From NCBI RefSeq assembly GCF_900116135.1, contig NZ_FOZX01000001.1:806001-870000 (forward strand): a DNA stretch of 64,000 nt. Direction: 5' to 3'. Position numbers and translations under genes: made by a program. Numbering within the stretch: position 1 is the stretch's first letter; every line of letters starts with the position of its first letter. Below are positions 24,906-34,961 of the stretch, piece by piece. The notes under the pieces are model-generated. The model saw only the letters and a program-made list of their open reading frames with translations. It did no database searches and had not been told where the DNA came from. This stretch comes from Saccharopolyspora flava (GTDB lineage Bacteria > Actinomycetota > Actinomycetes > Mycobacteriales > Pseudonocardiaceae).

Positions 24906-27125
24906 TCACTGGGCCGACGTGAAGTTCACGATCTCCGAGTCGGGTTCGCCGATGTCGAACGGCTCGCCGTTGGCGGCGCGCTTGACCAGCGACTCCGGCG
25001 GCTGGAACCGGTCGCCGTAGCGCTCCGCGAGTTCGCGGGAGCGGGCGACGAAACCGGCCAGACCGCCCGGGTATCCGTTCATGTACTGCACGACACCACC
25101 GGTCCACGGCGGGAAACCGATGCCCATGATCGACCCGATGTTGGCGTCCGGCACCGAGGTCAGCACGCCCTCGTCGAGGCACTTCACGGTCTCCAGGGCC
25201 TCCGCGAACAGCATCCGCTCCCGCAGGTCGACCAGGTCGACCTGCGACGGGTCGGCGTCGGCGGAACCGAAGTGCTCCACCAGACCCGGCCACAGCCCGG
25301 CGCGCTTGCCGTCGGCGTAGTCGTAGAAACCGGCACCACCGGACTTGCCGGTGCGGCCGAACTCGTCGACCATCCGGTCGATGATCTGCTCGGCCGGGTG
25401 CGGATCCCACGTGCCACCGGCCGCTTCCACGGCGGCCTTGGACTCGTCGCGGATCTTGCGCGGCAGCGTCAGGGTCAGCTCGTCGAACAGCTGCAGCACC
25501 GGCGCCGGGTAGCCGGCCTGCGAGGAGGCCTGCTCGATGGAAGCCGGGTGCACGCCCTCGGCCAGCATCGCCACGCCCTCGTTGATGAAGGTGCCGATGA
25601 CGCGGCTGGTGAAGAAGCCGCGGCTGTCGTTGACCACGATCGGCGTCTTCTTGATCTGCTGCACGACGTCGAAAGCCCGGGCCAGGGCTCGTTCGCTGGT
25701 CTGCTTGCCCGAGATGATCTCGACCAGCGGCATCTTGTCGACCGGCGAGAAGAAGTGCAGACCGATGAAGTCCTCCCGGTTGCGCACGCCTTCGGCGAGG
25801 TCGGTGATCGGCAGCGTCGAGGTGTTCGAGCACAGCAGCGCGTCGCCGTCGACGACGTCCTGGATCTCGCCGAAGACCTGGTGCTTGAGCTTGAGGTTCT
25901 CGAAGACCGCCTCGATGACCAGGTCGCAGCCCGACAGCGGCTCCACCTGGTCGGTCGGGGTGATGCGACCCAGCAGCTCGTCGCCCTGCTCCTGCGTGGA
26001 CCGGCCGCGGGCGACGGCCTTCTTTACGAGCTTGACCGAGTAGTCCTTGCCCTTCTCGGCGTTCTCCAGCGAGACGTCCTTGAGCACGACCTGCATGCCG
26101 GCCTTGGCGCAGACGTAGGCGATGCCGGCGCCCATCATGCCGCCGCCGAGCACCGCGACCTTCTTCGCCTGGAACTGCGGCACACCGTCGGGGCGGCTGC
26201 CACCGGCGTTGATGTGCTGGAGGTCGAAGAAGAACGCCTTGCTCATGTTCTTCGCGGTCTGGCCGGTGACCAGTTCCACGAAGTAGCGGCCCTCGATGTC
26301 CAGGGCGGTGTCGAAGTCGACCTGGCTGCCCTCGACCGCGGCGGCCATGATGTTGCGCGGCGCCGGCATGGGGGCGCCCTTGAGCTGCTTGCGCAGGTTG
26401 GCCGGGAACGCGGGCAGGTTCGCCGCGAACTTCGGGTTCGACGGGGTGCCGCCGGGGATCTTGTAGCCGGCGGTGTCCCACGGCTGGGCGGCCTCGGGGT
26501 TGGCCTTGATCCACTCCTTGGCCTTGGACAGCAGGTCCTCGGGAGTGTCGACGATCTCGTGGATCAGGCCGGTCTTGAGCGCCTTCTCCGGGCGCAGCTG
26601 CTGGCCCTGCAGCAGCACGCCCATCAGCGCCTCGGCGATGCCCATGAGGCGCACGCTGCGCACCACACCGCCGGCGCCCGGCAGCAGGCCCAGGCTGACC
26701 TCGGGGAACCCGAAGCGGGCCTTGGGGTTGTTCAGCGCGATGCGGTGGTGGCAGGCCAGCGCGATCTCCAGGCCGCCGCCGAGGGCGGTGCCGTTGAGCG
26801 CGGCGACGACGGGCTTGCCGAGGGTTTCCAGGCGGCGCAGCTGCTTTTTGACGTTGGCGGTGGTGGCGCCGACGGATTCGGCGTCGTCCGGCCGGGCCTG
26901 GATGAGTTCGCGCAGGTCACCGCCCGCGAAGAAGGTCTTCTTCGCGGAGGTGAGGACCACGCCGGTGATGCTGTCGCGCTCGGATTCCAGGCGGTCGAGG
27001 ACCGCGTCCATGCTCGCCTGGTAGCGCAGGTTCATGGTGTTGGCCTGCTGCTGGGGGTCGTCCAGGGTCAGCACGACGATGCCGTCGGCGTCGGATTCCC
27101 AGCGGATGGTGTTCTGCTCGCTCAT
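24906..27125 (-). CDS. fadB: Fatty-acid oxidation multifunctional protein (enoyl-CoA hydratase / 3-hydroxyacyl-CoA dehydrogenase)
   Basis: 739 residues. The N-terminal crotonase domain (about 1-190) has oxyanion segments SAKKTFFAGGDL and GGGLEIALACHHRIA. The NAD-binding dehydrogenase domain starts near 320 (VAVLGGGMMGAGIAYVCAKAG), with ENLKLKHQVFGEI and the catalytic His in FIGLHFFSPVDKMPLVEI. The C-terminal helical dimer domain follows. It catalyses hydration and then oxidation in beta-oxidation. The thiolase gene lies 14 bases upstream on the same strand, forming a fadA-fadB operon. The ATG at 27125 was chosen over an upstream start in arginine-rich sequence. Confidence 0.93.
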   Translation of the reverse strand: MSEQNTIRWESDADGIVVLTLDDPQQQANTMNLRYQASMDAVLDRLESERDSITGVVLTSAKKTFFAGGDLRELIQARPDDAESVGATTANVKKQLRRLETLGKPVVAALNGTALGGGLEIALACHHRIALNNPKARFGFPEVSLGLLPGAGGVVRSVRLMGIAEALMGVLLQGQQLRPEKALKTGLIHEIVDTPEDLLSKAKEWIKANPEAAQPWDTAGYKIPGGTPSNPKFAANLPAFPANLRKQLKGAPMPAPRNIMAAAVEGSQVDFDTALDIEGRYFVELVTGQTAKNMSKAFFFDLQHINAGGSRPDGVPQFQAKKVAVLGGGMMGAGIAYVCAKAGMQVVLKDVSLENAEKGKDYSVKLVKKAVARGRSTQEQGDELLGRITPTDQVEPLSGCDLVIEAVFENLKLKHQVFGEIQDVVDGDALLCSNTSTLPITDLAEGVRNREDFIGLHFFSPVDKMPLVEIISGKQTSERALARAFDVVQQIKKTPIVVNDSRGFFTSRVIGTFINEGVAMLAEGVHPASIEQASSQAGYPAPVLQLFDELTLTLPRKIRDESKAAVEAAGGTWDPHPAEQIIDRMVDEFGRTGKSGGAGFYDYADGKRAGLWPGLVEHFGSADADPSQVDLVDLRERMLFAEALETVKCLDEGVLTSVPDANIGSIMGIGFPPWTGGVVQYMNGYPGGLAGFVARSRELAERYGDRFQPPESLVKRAANGEPFDIGEPDSEIVNFTSAQ

Positions 27126-27139
27126 GTCTGATGTGCCCC

Positions 27140-28354
27140 TCAGCCGATCCGTTCGACGATGGTCGCGATCCCCATGCCGCCGCCGACGCACAGCGTCGCG
27201 AGGCCGTACCGGAGGTTGCGGCGTTCGAGCTCGTCGATGACGGTGCCCAGGATCATGGCGCCGGTGGCGCCCAGCGGGTGGCCCATGGCGATCGCACCGC
27301 CGTTGACGTTGACCTTGTCGTGGTCGACGCCGAACTCCTTCATGAACTTCAGCGGCACCGCGGCGAACGCCTCGTTGATCTCGATCAGGTCGATCTGCTC
27401 GATGCTCATGTCGGCCTTGGCCAGAGCCTTGCGCACGGCCGGGCCAGGACCGGTGAGCATGATCGTCGGGTCGGCGCCCGACAGGGCGGCGGCCACGATG
27501 CGGGCGCGCGGCTTGAGACCGGTGCGCTGACCGAGGCTCTCGCTGCCGATCAGGGCGAGCGCGGCGCCGTCGACGATGCCCGAGGAGTTGCCCGGGGTGT
27601 GGACGTGGTTGATCCGCTCGACCCAGTGGTACTGCTGCAGCGCGACGGCGTCGAACCCGCCCATCTCGCCGATGTCGGCGAAGGAGGGCTTGAGCCCGCC
27701 GAGGGAGTCGGCGGTGGTGCCGGCGCGGATGTGCTCGTCGCGGTCGAGGACGGTCGTGCCGTTGCGGTCCTTGACCGGGACGACCGAGCGGGCGAAGCGG
27801 CCGTCGGCCCAGGCCTTGGCGGCCCGGTCCTGCGATTCGGCCGCGTAGGCGTCGACGGTGCCGCGGTCGAAGCCTTCGAGGGTGGCGATGAGGTCCGCGC
27901 CGATGCCCTGCGGGACGAATCCGGTCGCGTAGTTGGTCTCCGGGTCCATCGCCCAGGCGCCGCCGTCGGAGCCCATGGAGACGCGCGACATGCTCTCCAC
28001 GCCGCCGGCGAGGACGGCGTCCTCCCAGCCGGAGCGGACCTTCTGCGCGGCGATGTTGACGGCTTCCAGGCCGGAGGCGCAGAAGCGGTTCAGCTGCACG
28101 CCCGCGACCGTGTCGGGCAGACCCGAGGCGATGGCCGCGGTCTTGGCGATGTCGCCGCCCTGGTCGCTCACCGGCGAGACCACGCCGAGGACGACGTCAT
28201 CGATCAGCGCGGGATCGAGCTCGGGGTGGCGGCGCTGCAGCTCCTCGATCAGGCCGACGGTCAGGGAGATGGGTTTCACCCCATGCAACGACCCGTTTTT
28301 CTTTCCACGACCCCGCGGTGTGCGGATCGCGTCGTAGACGAACGCCTCGGACAT
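27140..28354 (-). CDS. fadA: Acetyl-CoA C-acyltransferase (thiolase)
   Basis: 404 residues. The thiolase family is clear from the nucleophile cysteine in [12 protein letters not shown] near residue 91, [18 protein letters not shown] with the catalytic His, and the C-terminal [16 protein letters not shown] with the second cysteine. It cleaves 3-ketoacyl-CoA with CoA in the last step of beta-oxidation and probably works with the FadB-like protein encoded directly behind it. Confidence 0.94.
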   Translation of the reverse strand: MSEAFVYDAIRTPRGRGKKNGSLHGVKPISLTVGLIEELQRRHPELDPALIDDVVLGVVSPVSDQGGDIAKTAAIASGLPDTVAGVQLNRFCASGLEAVNIAAQKVRSGWEDAVLAGGVESMSRVSMGSDGGAWAMDPETNYATGFVPQGIGADLIATLEGFDRGTVDAYAAESQDRAAKAWADGRFARSVVPVKDRNGTTVLDRDEHIRAGTTADSLGGLKPSFADIGEMGGFDAVALQQYHWVERINHVHTPGNSSGIVDGAALALIGSESLGQRTGLKPRARIVAAALSGADPTIMLTGPGPAVRKALAKADMSIEQIDLIEINEAFAAVPLKFMKEFGVDHDKVNVNGGAIAMGHPLGATGAMILGTVIDELERRNLRYGLATLCVGGGMGIATIVERIG

Positions 28355-28465
28355 GTGTGGCGTGCCTCCTCATTGCGGCAGGTGCTCCACTCAGAGTGTG
28401 ACACCAATGCTGTCACAGTCAATGACAATCCTGATCCGGTCGGGACGGAGCGGGCGGTGTTGGGA

Positions 28466-28485
28466 GCATGGGAACCTTTCGTTCA
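28466..28485 (+). repeat. Variant dispersed element copy
   Basis: GCATGGGAACCTTTCGTTCA, changed at three of the last seven positions. It reads opposite to both neighbouring genes, unlike most copies. Confidence 0.6.
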
Positions 28486-28560
28486 CCTTCCCCCGCCACC
28501 GGCGCCCGGCAACTCGACACGCGGGTTCCCTTGCCCGACCGCACACCCGCCTCAACGACG

Positions 28561-28591
28561 AAGCGGGGACGCCGCAACGGCGCCCCCGCTT
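28561..28591 (-). terminator. Hairpin after the glycolate oxidase operon
   Basis: AAGCGGGG and CGCCG (28561-28574) pair with CGGCG and CCCCGCTT (28578-28591) with one mismatch and a 3-base loop. It starts 13 bases after the glcF stop on the minus strand. Confidence 0.65.
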
Positions 28592-28604
28592 GCCGTCACC
28601 GACA

Positions 28605-29921
28605 TCACGTCAGCAGCGACTCCACGCCCGCACCGCGGATCGAGGCGTCGAGCACCTGGACCGTGTGCGCCATCGCCATGGTCTCGTCGCGCCGCTCCAG
28701 CGCCGTGCGGATCTGCATGGAGCAGCCGGGGTTGGCCGTGACCAGCAGTTGCGCGCCGGTGTCGAGCACGTTGGCGGCCTTGCGGTCGCCGAGTTCACGG
28801 GCGGGTTCGGGCTGCAGGAGGTTGTAGACGCCCGCCGAGCCGCAGCACAGCTCGGCGCGGTTGATCTCGCTGAGCTCCAGGCCCGGGATGGCGCGCAGCA
28901 GTTCGCGCGGCTGCGACCGGATGCCCTGGCCGTGGGCCAGGTGGCACGCGTCGTGGTAGGCGACCTTCACCGGCAGCGGGTGCCGCTCGGCGACCGGGCC
29001 GAGTTCCACCAGCAGTTCGGCGATGTCGCGCACCTTCGCTGAGAACCGCTCGGCCTTCTCCCGGTACACCGGGTCGTCCTGGAGCAGTCGCGGGTACTCC
29101 TTGAGCGTGGAGCCGCAGCCCGCGGAGTTGATGACCACGTGGTCCACGCCGGCCGCTTCGAAGCTGTCGAGCAGGGCGCGGGCGAAGTTCACCGCTTCGG
29201 TTTCGCGGCCCGAGTGCTCGCTGAGCGCACCGCAGCAGCCCTGGGAGGGCGGGACGACGACGTCGCAGCCCTCGGCGGCGAGGATGCGGGCGGTGGCCGC
29301 GTTGACGTCCGGGAAGAACGCCGATTGGACGCAGCCGGTGATCATGCCGACGGTGGCGCGCTTGGCCGAGCGGGCCGGGATCCGCTCGGGGAGTTTCTCG
29401 GCGCGGTTGATCGGCGGCGCGAGCGATTCCATGACCTGCAGCCCTGCGGGCAGCTTGGCCATCAGCCCGGTGCGCTTGAGCAGTCGTCCCAGGCGGGTGC
29501 GCTGGTAGAGCGCGAGCGGGCCGCGCATGGCGCGCAGCCGCTTCGGGTACGGGAAGAGCGTGAAGATGATGGTGCGCATCAGCCTCTCGAAGCGGCCGCG
29601 CTCGTGGTGGCGTTCGACCTGCGCGCGCGTTTCGGTGATCAGCGTGCCGTACTGCACGCCGGACGGGCACGCGGTCACGCAGGCCATGCAGCCCAGGCAG
29701 GCGTCGAAGTGCTCGACCATGTTGTCGGTGAGCGGTTCGCCTTCGAGACCTTCCTTCATCAGGTAGATGCGCCCGCGCGGCGAGTCCATCTCCTCGCCCC
29801 ACAGGTCGTAGGTGGGGCAGCTGGGCAGGCAGAACCCGCAGTGCACGCAGTCGTCGATGAGTTCGCGCTGCGGCGGGTGAAAGGCGTCGAAGGCTCCGGG
29901 GCGGGCCGGGGTCTCGGTCAT
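28605..29921 (-). CDS. glcF: Glycolate oxidase iron-sulfur subunit
   Basis: 438 residues. Two 4Fe-4S ferredoxin motifs are present: CVHCGFCLPSCP at residues 25-36 and CLGCMACVTACP near 74-85. Two CCG domains follow (QGCCGALSEHSG, AELCCGSAG). This is the GlcF/LutA-type electron carrier that passes electrons from glycolate or lactate to the quinone pool at the membrane. Its ATG overlaps the glcE stop in TGATG. A D-lactate or other 2-hydroxyacid oxidase would look the same. Confidence 0.9.
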   Translation of the reverse strand: MTETPARPGAFDAFHPPQRELIDDCVHCGFCLPSCPTYDLWGEEMDSPRGRIYLMKEGLEGEPLTDNMVEHFDACLGCMACVTACPSGVQYGTLITETRAQVERHHERGRFERLMRTIIFTLFPYPKRLRAMRGPLALYQRTRLGRLLKRTGLMAKLPAGLQVMESLAPPINRAEKLPERIPARSAKRATVGMITGCVQSAFFPDVNAATARILAAEGCDVVVPPSQGCCGALSEHSGRETEAVNFARALLDSFEAAGVDHVVINSAGCGSTLKEYPRLLQDDPVYREKAERFSAKVRDIAELLVELGPVAERHPLPVKVAYHDACHLAHGQGIRSQPRELLRAIPGLELSEINRAELCCGSAGVYNLLQPEPARELGDRKAANVLDTGAQLLVTANPGCSMQIRTALERRDETMAMAHTVQVLDASIRGAGVESLLT

Positions 29922-31162
29922 CAGATTCCTCCCACGAACCGGCCGGGGGCGAGCCGGTGTTGCGGATCGAACTGGTCCTTGGTGCGGCGCATCAGCGCGA
30001 GCGGTCCGGCGGCGACCGGTCCCCACGGGTCCACGGCCCGCAGGACTTCGCGCGGGGCTCGTTCGAGCACCGCGTAGTCGCCGCGGTCGCGCAGTCGCGA
30101 GGTGAGCCGGGCGATCGCGGCGGGGTCGGTGTCGGCGGGCAGGCCCAGGTGCAGGACGCCGAGCCCGATCGCGCCGCGCACCGCGACCGGCAGGTCGCCG
30201 GAGAGCTGTTCGACGGCGGCGAGCAGCTCGGCCATGGCGGTGGGTTCGGCGCCGACGCGCAGCCCGGTGCCGTCGGGGGTGAAGGGATGCTTCCCCCACC
30301 ACTGCGGTGGCTGGTCGAGGACGTCGCCTCCGATCTCGGCCGCCAGTTCCAGTGCGCGGGCGTGGGTGGCAGAAGGGCGTCCTTCCACCTGTCCGCACAC
30401 GGTGATGGGACCTTCCGCGGGACGGTCGACCTCGATGGCGGTCGGCATCGCCTGCGAGTGGCGGATGGCGGCCGCGGCGTCGGCCGCGGTCGCGGTGTCG
30501 TCGGTGGTGACGGTGATCCACCTGTGCTCGGCGGCGACGGGGTGCAGCCGGAAGACGGCTTCGGTGATGACGCCGAGGGTGCCGAAGGATCCGGTGTAGA
30601 GCTTGCAGAGGTCGTAGCCGGCGACGTTCTTGACGACCTTGCCACCCGCGGTGGTGACGGTGCCGTCGGCGAGCACGACGGTGATGCCGATCAGCAGGTC
30701 CCGCACGCCGCCGAACAGGTGCCTGCACGGCCCGGAGTTCGCGGTGGCGATGACGCCGCCGACGGTGGCGGACTCGATGGGCTGGTCGATGGCCAGTTGT
30801 TGCCCGCCGCTGCGGACGGCGCGGTTGATCTCGGCGATGGGGGTGCCGGCCAGCGCGTGCACGACGAGGTCGCCCGCGGCGTGTTCGACGATCTTGTTGG
30901 CCGGTGAGACGTCCAGCAGCAGGTCGACGTCCTGGGGTGGGGCGCCCCAGTCGAGTTTGCTGCCGGAGCCCTTGGGCACGACGCGCAGTTGGTGTTCGGC
31001 GGCGACCTTCATCGCGGCCGCTGCTTGTTCGGTTCCCTCCACTGCGGCGACCAGGGAGTGGCCGATGCCGTGCTGGTCCTGCTCGGTGGCCGCGCGGACG
31101 TGGTCGGCGCCGAGGGCGGCGACCAGGGCGTTGTGGGCGGCGTCGGTGGTCTTCGTGGGCAT
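29921..31162 (-). CDS. glcE: Glycolate oxidase FAD-binding subunit GlcE
   Basis: 413 residues with a PCMH-type FAD-binding domain (RVVPKGSGSKLDWGAPP, LAIDQPIESATVGGVIATANSGP, GGKVVKNVAGYDLCKLYTGSFGTLG). It is the shorter FAD-fold partner of GlcD. It overlaps glcD and glcF by TGATG at both ends, so the three subunits should be made together. The ATG at 31162 coincides with the glcD stop, which fixes the start. Confidence 0.92.
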   Translation of the reverse strand: MPTKTTDAAHNALVAALGADHVRAATEQDQHGIGHSLVAAVEGTEQAAAAMKVAAEHQLRVVPKGSGSKLDWGAPPQDVDLLLDVSPANKIVEHAAGDLVVHALAGTPIAEINRAVRSGGQQLAIDQPIESATVGGVIATANSGPCRHLFGGVRDLLIGITVVLADGTVTTAGGKVVKNVAGYDLCKLYTGSFGTLGVITEAVFRLHPVAAEHRWITVTTDDTATAADAAAAIRHSQAMPTAIEVDRPAEGPITVCGQVEGRPSATHARALELAAEIGGDVLDQPPQWWGKHPFTPDGTGLRVGAEPTAMAELLAAVEQLSGDLPVAVRGAIGLGVLHLGLPADTDPAAIARLTSRLRDRGDYAVLERAPREVLRAVDPWGPVAAGPLALMRRTKDQFDPQHRLAPGRFVGGI

Positions 31163-32664
31163 CAGAACTGGTCCGCCAATCCCGCTTCGGTCAGGGGGTG
31201 CACGCCGCGGCGCCGGCCCGGTGCTTCGCCGCATAGCCGGGGTGTCGGGAAGACCTTGCCGGGGTTGCAGATCCCGACCGGGTCGAAGGCGCAGCGCACC
31301 CGCTGCATGGTGTCGAGGTCGTCGGCGGTGAACATGCGGCCCATGTACTTGACCTTGTCCGCCCCGACGCCGTGCTCGCCGGTGATGGAGCCGCCGTGCT
31401 CGATGCACAGGTCGAGGATCGCGCCGGAGACGGCTTCGGCGCGTTCGCCCGCGCCGGGTTCGGCGTCGTCGAAGAGCACCAGCGGGTGCAGGTTGCCGTC
31501 ACCGGCGTGGAAGACGTTGGCCACGCGCACACCGGATTCGCTGGACAGGCGGGCGATGCGGCCCAGCACCTCGGGCAGCGCGGTGCGCGGGATGACCCCG
31601 TCCTGAACGATGTAGTCGGGGCTGATGCGACCCACGGCGGCGAAGGCCGATTTGCGGCCCTTCCAGATCATGGCCCGTTCGGTGTCGTCGGCGGCGACGC
31701 GGATCTCGAAGGCGCCGTGGGCGCGGCAGTGCCGTTCAACTTCGGTGAAGGTGTGCTCGACTTCGGCCGCGGGACCGTCGAGCTCCACAACCAGCACGGC
31801 CCCGGCTCCGGCGGGATATCCGCACTGCACGGCCTGTTCGGCGGCTTCGATGGCGAGGGCGTCCATCATCTCGATGGCCGCGGGCGTGACGCCGTCGGCG
31901 ATGATGGCCGACACCGCGCCGCCCGCTTCGTCGGTGGAGGGGAACCCGGCGAGCAGGGTTTGCACGGATTCCGGTTTGCGCAGCAGCCGCACGGTGATCT
32001 TGGTGACGACACCGAGGGTCCCTTCGCTGCCGATGAAGGCCCCCAGCAGGTCGTAGCCGGGAGCTTCGCGCGCATCCGACCCGAGTTCGACGAGCTCTCC
32101 GTCGGGGGTGACCACTTCGATGCCGAGGATGTGGTTGACGGTGAACCCGTACTTCAGGCAGTGCGCGCCGCCGGAGTTCTCGGCGACGTTGCCGCCGACC
32201 GAGCACACCTGCTGGCTGGAGGGGTCGGGGGCGAAGTAGTAGCCGTGCGGCGCAGCGGCCTTGGTGACGTCGAGGTTGATCACGCCGGGTTCGACGACGG
32301 CGCGTTCGTTGGCGGTGTCGATCTCCAGGATGCGGCGCATCTTGGAGGTGACGATCAGAACTCCGGAGGAGTGCGGGAGCGCCCCTCCGGACAGGCCGGT
32401 TCCGGATCCTCGCGCGACGAAGGGGATCTCGTGCGCGGCGCAGGTTCGCACGACGTCGCGGATCTGCTCGGCGGTCTCGGGCAGCACGACCACGGCCGGC
32501 ACGACCCGGTGGCTGGCGAGTCCGTCGCATTCGTAGGTCCGCAGCCGCTGCGGATCGGTGATCACCGCCCCGTCGGGCAACGCCGCGCGGAATTCCCCTA
32601 TCGCGGTGTCCAGCGCGGCCGGACCTCCCGCCGCGCGCTCGGCTTCGACACTGGCCGACTGCAT
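31162..32664 (-). CDS. glcD: Glycolate oxidase catalytic subunit GlcD
   Basis: 500 residues. The FAD-binding PCMH domain (IPFVARGSGTGLSGGALP, SSQQVCSVGGNVAENSGGAHCLKYG, GSEGTLGVVTKI) is followed by the FAD-oxidase C domain with metal-site histidines in NVFHAGDGNLHPLVLFD and GGSITGEHGVGADK. It oxidises glycolate (or a related 2-hydroxyacid) to the 2-keto acid. It is first in the glcDEF operon. The C-terminal ~30 residues are basic and unlike the family. Confidence 0.92.
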   Translation of the reverse strand: MQSASVEAERAAGGPAALDTAIGEFRAALPDGAVITDPQRLRTYECDGLASHRVVPAVVVLPETAEQIRDVVRTCAAHEIPFVARGSGTGLSGGALPHSSGVLIVTSKMRRILEIDTANERAVVEPGVINLDVTKAAAPHGYYFAPDPSSQQVCSVGGNVAENSGGAHCLKYGFTVNHILGIEVVTPDGELVELGSDAREAPGYDLLGAFIGSEGTLGVVTKITVRLLRKPESVQTLLAGFPSTDEAGGAVSAIIADGVTPAAIEMMDALAIEAAEQAVQCGYPAGAGAVLVVELDGPAAEVEHTFTEVERHCRAHGAFEIRVAADDTERAMIWKGRKSAFAAVGRISPDYIVQDGVIPRTALPEVLGRIARLSSESGVRVANVFHAGDGNLHPLVLFDDAEPGAGERAEAVSGAILDLCIEHGGSITGEHGVGADKVKYMGRMFTADDLDTMQRVRCAFDPVGICNPGKVFPTPRLCGEAPGRRRGVHPLTEAGLADQF

Positions 32665-32838
32665 CGTTCAGCCTCCCGGGAAACTTCCGCCTGGCAGAAA
32701 AGTGGTTCCGTGAAAGGAAATCCTAGGTTGCTCACAACATAGATACAAGAGGTGGACAAGATGCGCGTGCTCATCCCGAGTGTGCCCGAATATGCACTTC
32801 ACAGACGATCTCCGCAGGCCGGGAGCACCGAGGGAAGT

Positions 32839-32859
32839 GGAAGAAAGGTTCCCTTCCTC
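32839..32859 (-). repeat. Variant dispersed element copy after the MpaB-like gene
   Basis: The minus strand reads GAGGAAGGGAACCTTTCTTCC, 12 bases after the stop codon of the oxygenase-like gene. A second, more diverged form (32894-32916) lies inside the last codons of that gene, so two forms flank its stop. Confidence 0.55.
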
Positions 32860-32870
32860 CCGCCCCGCCG

Positions 32871-33734
32871 CTAGAGCTCGGCCAGCGCCCGGGTGGAAGG
32901 AAAGGCCCCTTCCCCCATCCGCTCCACCGCGCGCAGCACGTGCCCGCTGGGGAACCGGTAGCGCAGCCGGTCGGGCACCGCCTTGCCCGCGGCGCGGAAC
33001 GCCCGCGCGCCCGAGGTGGTGACGGCGGACGGCAACGCCTTCCGGCCGTGCAGGTCGTGCGCCCAAGCCGGCAGCAGGGAGTACGCCAGGCGCCCGATCG
33101 GCAGATAGCCGGCGTTCAGCGGGCGCCAGCGCCTGCTGCGCAACGGGTGGTGCAGGAACCGGAACACGACCTCCGATTCGGCCGTGCGCGCCAGCTCCGG
33201 GCGCACCCGCCGGGAGTAGGCGTCCATCTCGGCGCGCGAACCCGGGACCTGCTGCGGGTCGAGTCCCACGAGCTCGGCCGACCGGCGCTGCTCGTCGAGG
33301 TAGCGGTCGTGCTGGGCGTCGGTGATCGGAAAACCCGCCCGCCGCACCACTTCGGCGAAGGTGGCGACCTCCGCGCAGTGCACCCACAGCAGCAGGTCCG
33401 GGTCGTCGAGCCGGATCCGCTCGCCCGTCCTCGGATCGGTGGCGCTCAGCACCCGGTGCACGTGACGGACGCGTTCGGCCGCGGCAGCGGCCTTGTCGGT
33501 GGTGCCGTAGGTGGCGACGCCGACGAAATCGCTGGTGCGGCGCAACCGGCCGATCGGGTCCTGCTGGAACCGCGAGTTCTGCACCACCGCCGCCACCGCC
33601 CGGGGGTGCAAGGCCTGCAGGAAGAGGCTGCAGATCCCCGCGATCCACATCGTCGGATCACCGTGCAGCTGCCAGGTCACCGTTCGCGGCCCGAACAAGC
33701 CCTCGTCGAGCATCGGGACCCCGTCATCGGCCAT
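32871..33734 (-). CDS. Oxygenase MpaB-like (DUF2236) family protein
   Basis: 287 residues. The family is recognised by LFLQALHPRAVAAVVQNSRF (conserved His-Pro), GVATYGTTDKAA with VRHVHRVLSA, and LLLWVHCAEVATFAEVV. In the family, histidines in these segments bind haem b or are proposed to; the fungal namesake MpaB cleaves a terpene chain oxidatively. The substrate here is unknown. The last ~12 residues (GEGAFPSTRALAEL) cover a diverged form of the dispersed element. The phosphatase-like gene behind it on the same strand is 6 bases away, suggesting an operon. Confidence 0.85.
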   Translation of the reverse strand: MADDGVPMLDEGLFGPRTVTWQLHGDPTMWIAGICSLFLQALHPRAVAAVVQNSRFQQDPIGRLRRTSDFVGVATYGTTDKAAAAAERVRHVHRVLSATDPRTGERIRLDDPDLLLWVHCAEVATFAEVVRRAGFPITDAQHDRYLDEQRRSAELVGLDPQQVPGSRAEMDAYSRRVRPELARTAESEVVFRFLHHPLRSRRWRPLNAGYLPIGRLAYSLLPAWAHDLHGRKALPSAVTTSGARAFRAAGKAVPDRLRYRFPSGHVLRAVERMGEGAFPSTRALAEL

Positions 33735-33740
33735 CGGGAC

Positions 33741-34901
33741 TCAGCCTCCCGTCACCAGCACGGGCACCAGCTGTTCGGCGGCGGTCAGGGAACCGTGGTG
33801 GCCGCGCAGCGCCGACTCCCCCGGCTCGTGCACGGACCGGATCACCCCGCCGCTTCGCATGATCGCCAGCACGTCACCGATGCGTGGCCGCATCTGCGCC
33901 GACACCGGGCCGAAGTAGCCCTCGTCGATGGCCTGCTCCCCGGTCATCACCGCACCGGCGGCGCCGATGGTGTCCCGCCACGCGGCGAGCACGTCGTCGC
34001 GCGCGCCCGGCCGCGCGTAGACCTGGCGGACGCGGACCTCGCCACCGATCAGCCGAACCCCGTCGCTCAGCGCGGGATCGGCGTCGGCGTCGATGGCCTC
34101 GGCCGGGTCGAGGTCGACCATGCCGTGGTCGGCGACGACGCCGAGCACCGCTCCCGGCGGGAGCGCCTCGGCGATCATCTGCACGAATGCGTCGATCTGC
34201 CGCAACTGCATGCGCCACTGGATCGACCCGGGCCCGTGGATGTGACCCAGCAGGTCAACACCGCCGTGGTAGCCGTAGCAGAGGGCCGGGCCCCGGCTCT
34301 GGGCCGCGGCGAGGAGTTCCGCGGCGAGGTCACCGAGCTCCCGCACACCGCGGAACGCGGCGCCGCGCATCGAGGCCCTGGTCAGCCCGGTGCCTTCGAA
34401 GTGCCCCGGCACGGCGGTGCGCACGTCCACGCCCGCGGCCGCAGCGCGTTCCAGCACGGTGGCGTGCGGCTGGACCTGCTCCGGTGGCCACTTCTCGATC
34501 ATGTCGCCGCGCTCGTCGCCGGCGCCGCCGGGGGCGCTGCGCACCGTCCAGCTCAGCGGGTGCAGCAGACCGCCGCCCGGTTCGGCGAAGGTGTAGCCGA
34601 CGAGCCCGTGCTCTCCCGCGCACCGGCCGGTGGCCAGCGAGGTGATGCTGGTGACGGTGGTGGTGGGGAACCCCGCTGTCAGCGGCGGCGCGCTCTGCAG
34701 GCTCGACAGGAACGGGGCATCGGCGGCGTGCTCGCGCAGCAGCTCGTGGCCGAGCCCGTCGATGAGCAGCACCAGCGCGGTGCGGCACGGCGGGATGCCG
34801 ATGGTGTCGGTGAAGCCCTCGACGTCCAGCGCGGACAGCATCGAGGGCAGGACGTCGCGCAGCGCACGACCGTTGGGATCGGGGGCGACGATCCAGTCCA
34901 C
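33741..34901 (-). CDS. Alkaline phosphatase superfamily hydrolase (nucleotide pyrophosphatase type)
   Basis: 386 residues. It has the two-metal layout of the superfamily: Asp in ALVLLIDGLGHELL near 48, the nucleophile Thr in AGFPTTTVTSITSL near 80, metal ligands in YHGGVDLLGHIHG and VVADHGMVDLD, and the last His in RGHHGSLTAAEQLVPVL. It should hydrolyse a phosphodiester or phosphomonoester. There is no signal peptide, so action is cytoplasmic. It sits 6 bases upstream of the MpaB-like gene. Confidence 0.88.
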   Translation of the reverse strand: MDWIVAPDPNGRALRDVLPSMLSALDVEGFTDTIGIPPCRTALVLLIDGLGHELLREHAADAPFLSSLQSAPPLTAGFPTTTVTSITSLATGRCAGEHGLVGYTFAEPGGGLLHPLSWTVRSAPGGAGDERGDMIEKWPPEQVQPHATVLERAAAAGVDVRTAVPGHFEGTGLTRASMRGAAFRGVRELGDLAAELLAAAQSRGPALCYGYHGGVDLLGHIHGPGSIQWRMQLRQIDAFVQMIAEALPPGAVLGVVADHGMVDLDPAEAIDADADPALSDGVRLIGGEVRVRQVYARPGARDDVLAAWRDTIGAAGAVMTGEQAIDEGYFGPVSAQMRPRIGDVLAIMRSGGVIRSVHEPGESALRGHHGSLTAAEQLVPVLVTGG

Positions 34902-34961
34902 GGCTCGCCTCCTTCTCGGCGGGGCGCGGTGACCGGCGGGCGCCGGTCACCGCCGGCACCG

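Noticed and set aside
24882-27131. A 749-codon plus-strand open frame opposite fadB
   Set aside because: It is a compositional shadow of a clear fadB gene on the other strand.
32872-34901. A secreted phosphatase or Tat-exported protein at 33741-34901
   Set aside because: No signal peptide or twin-arginine motif is visible at its N terminus.
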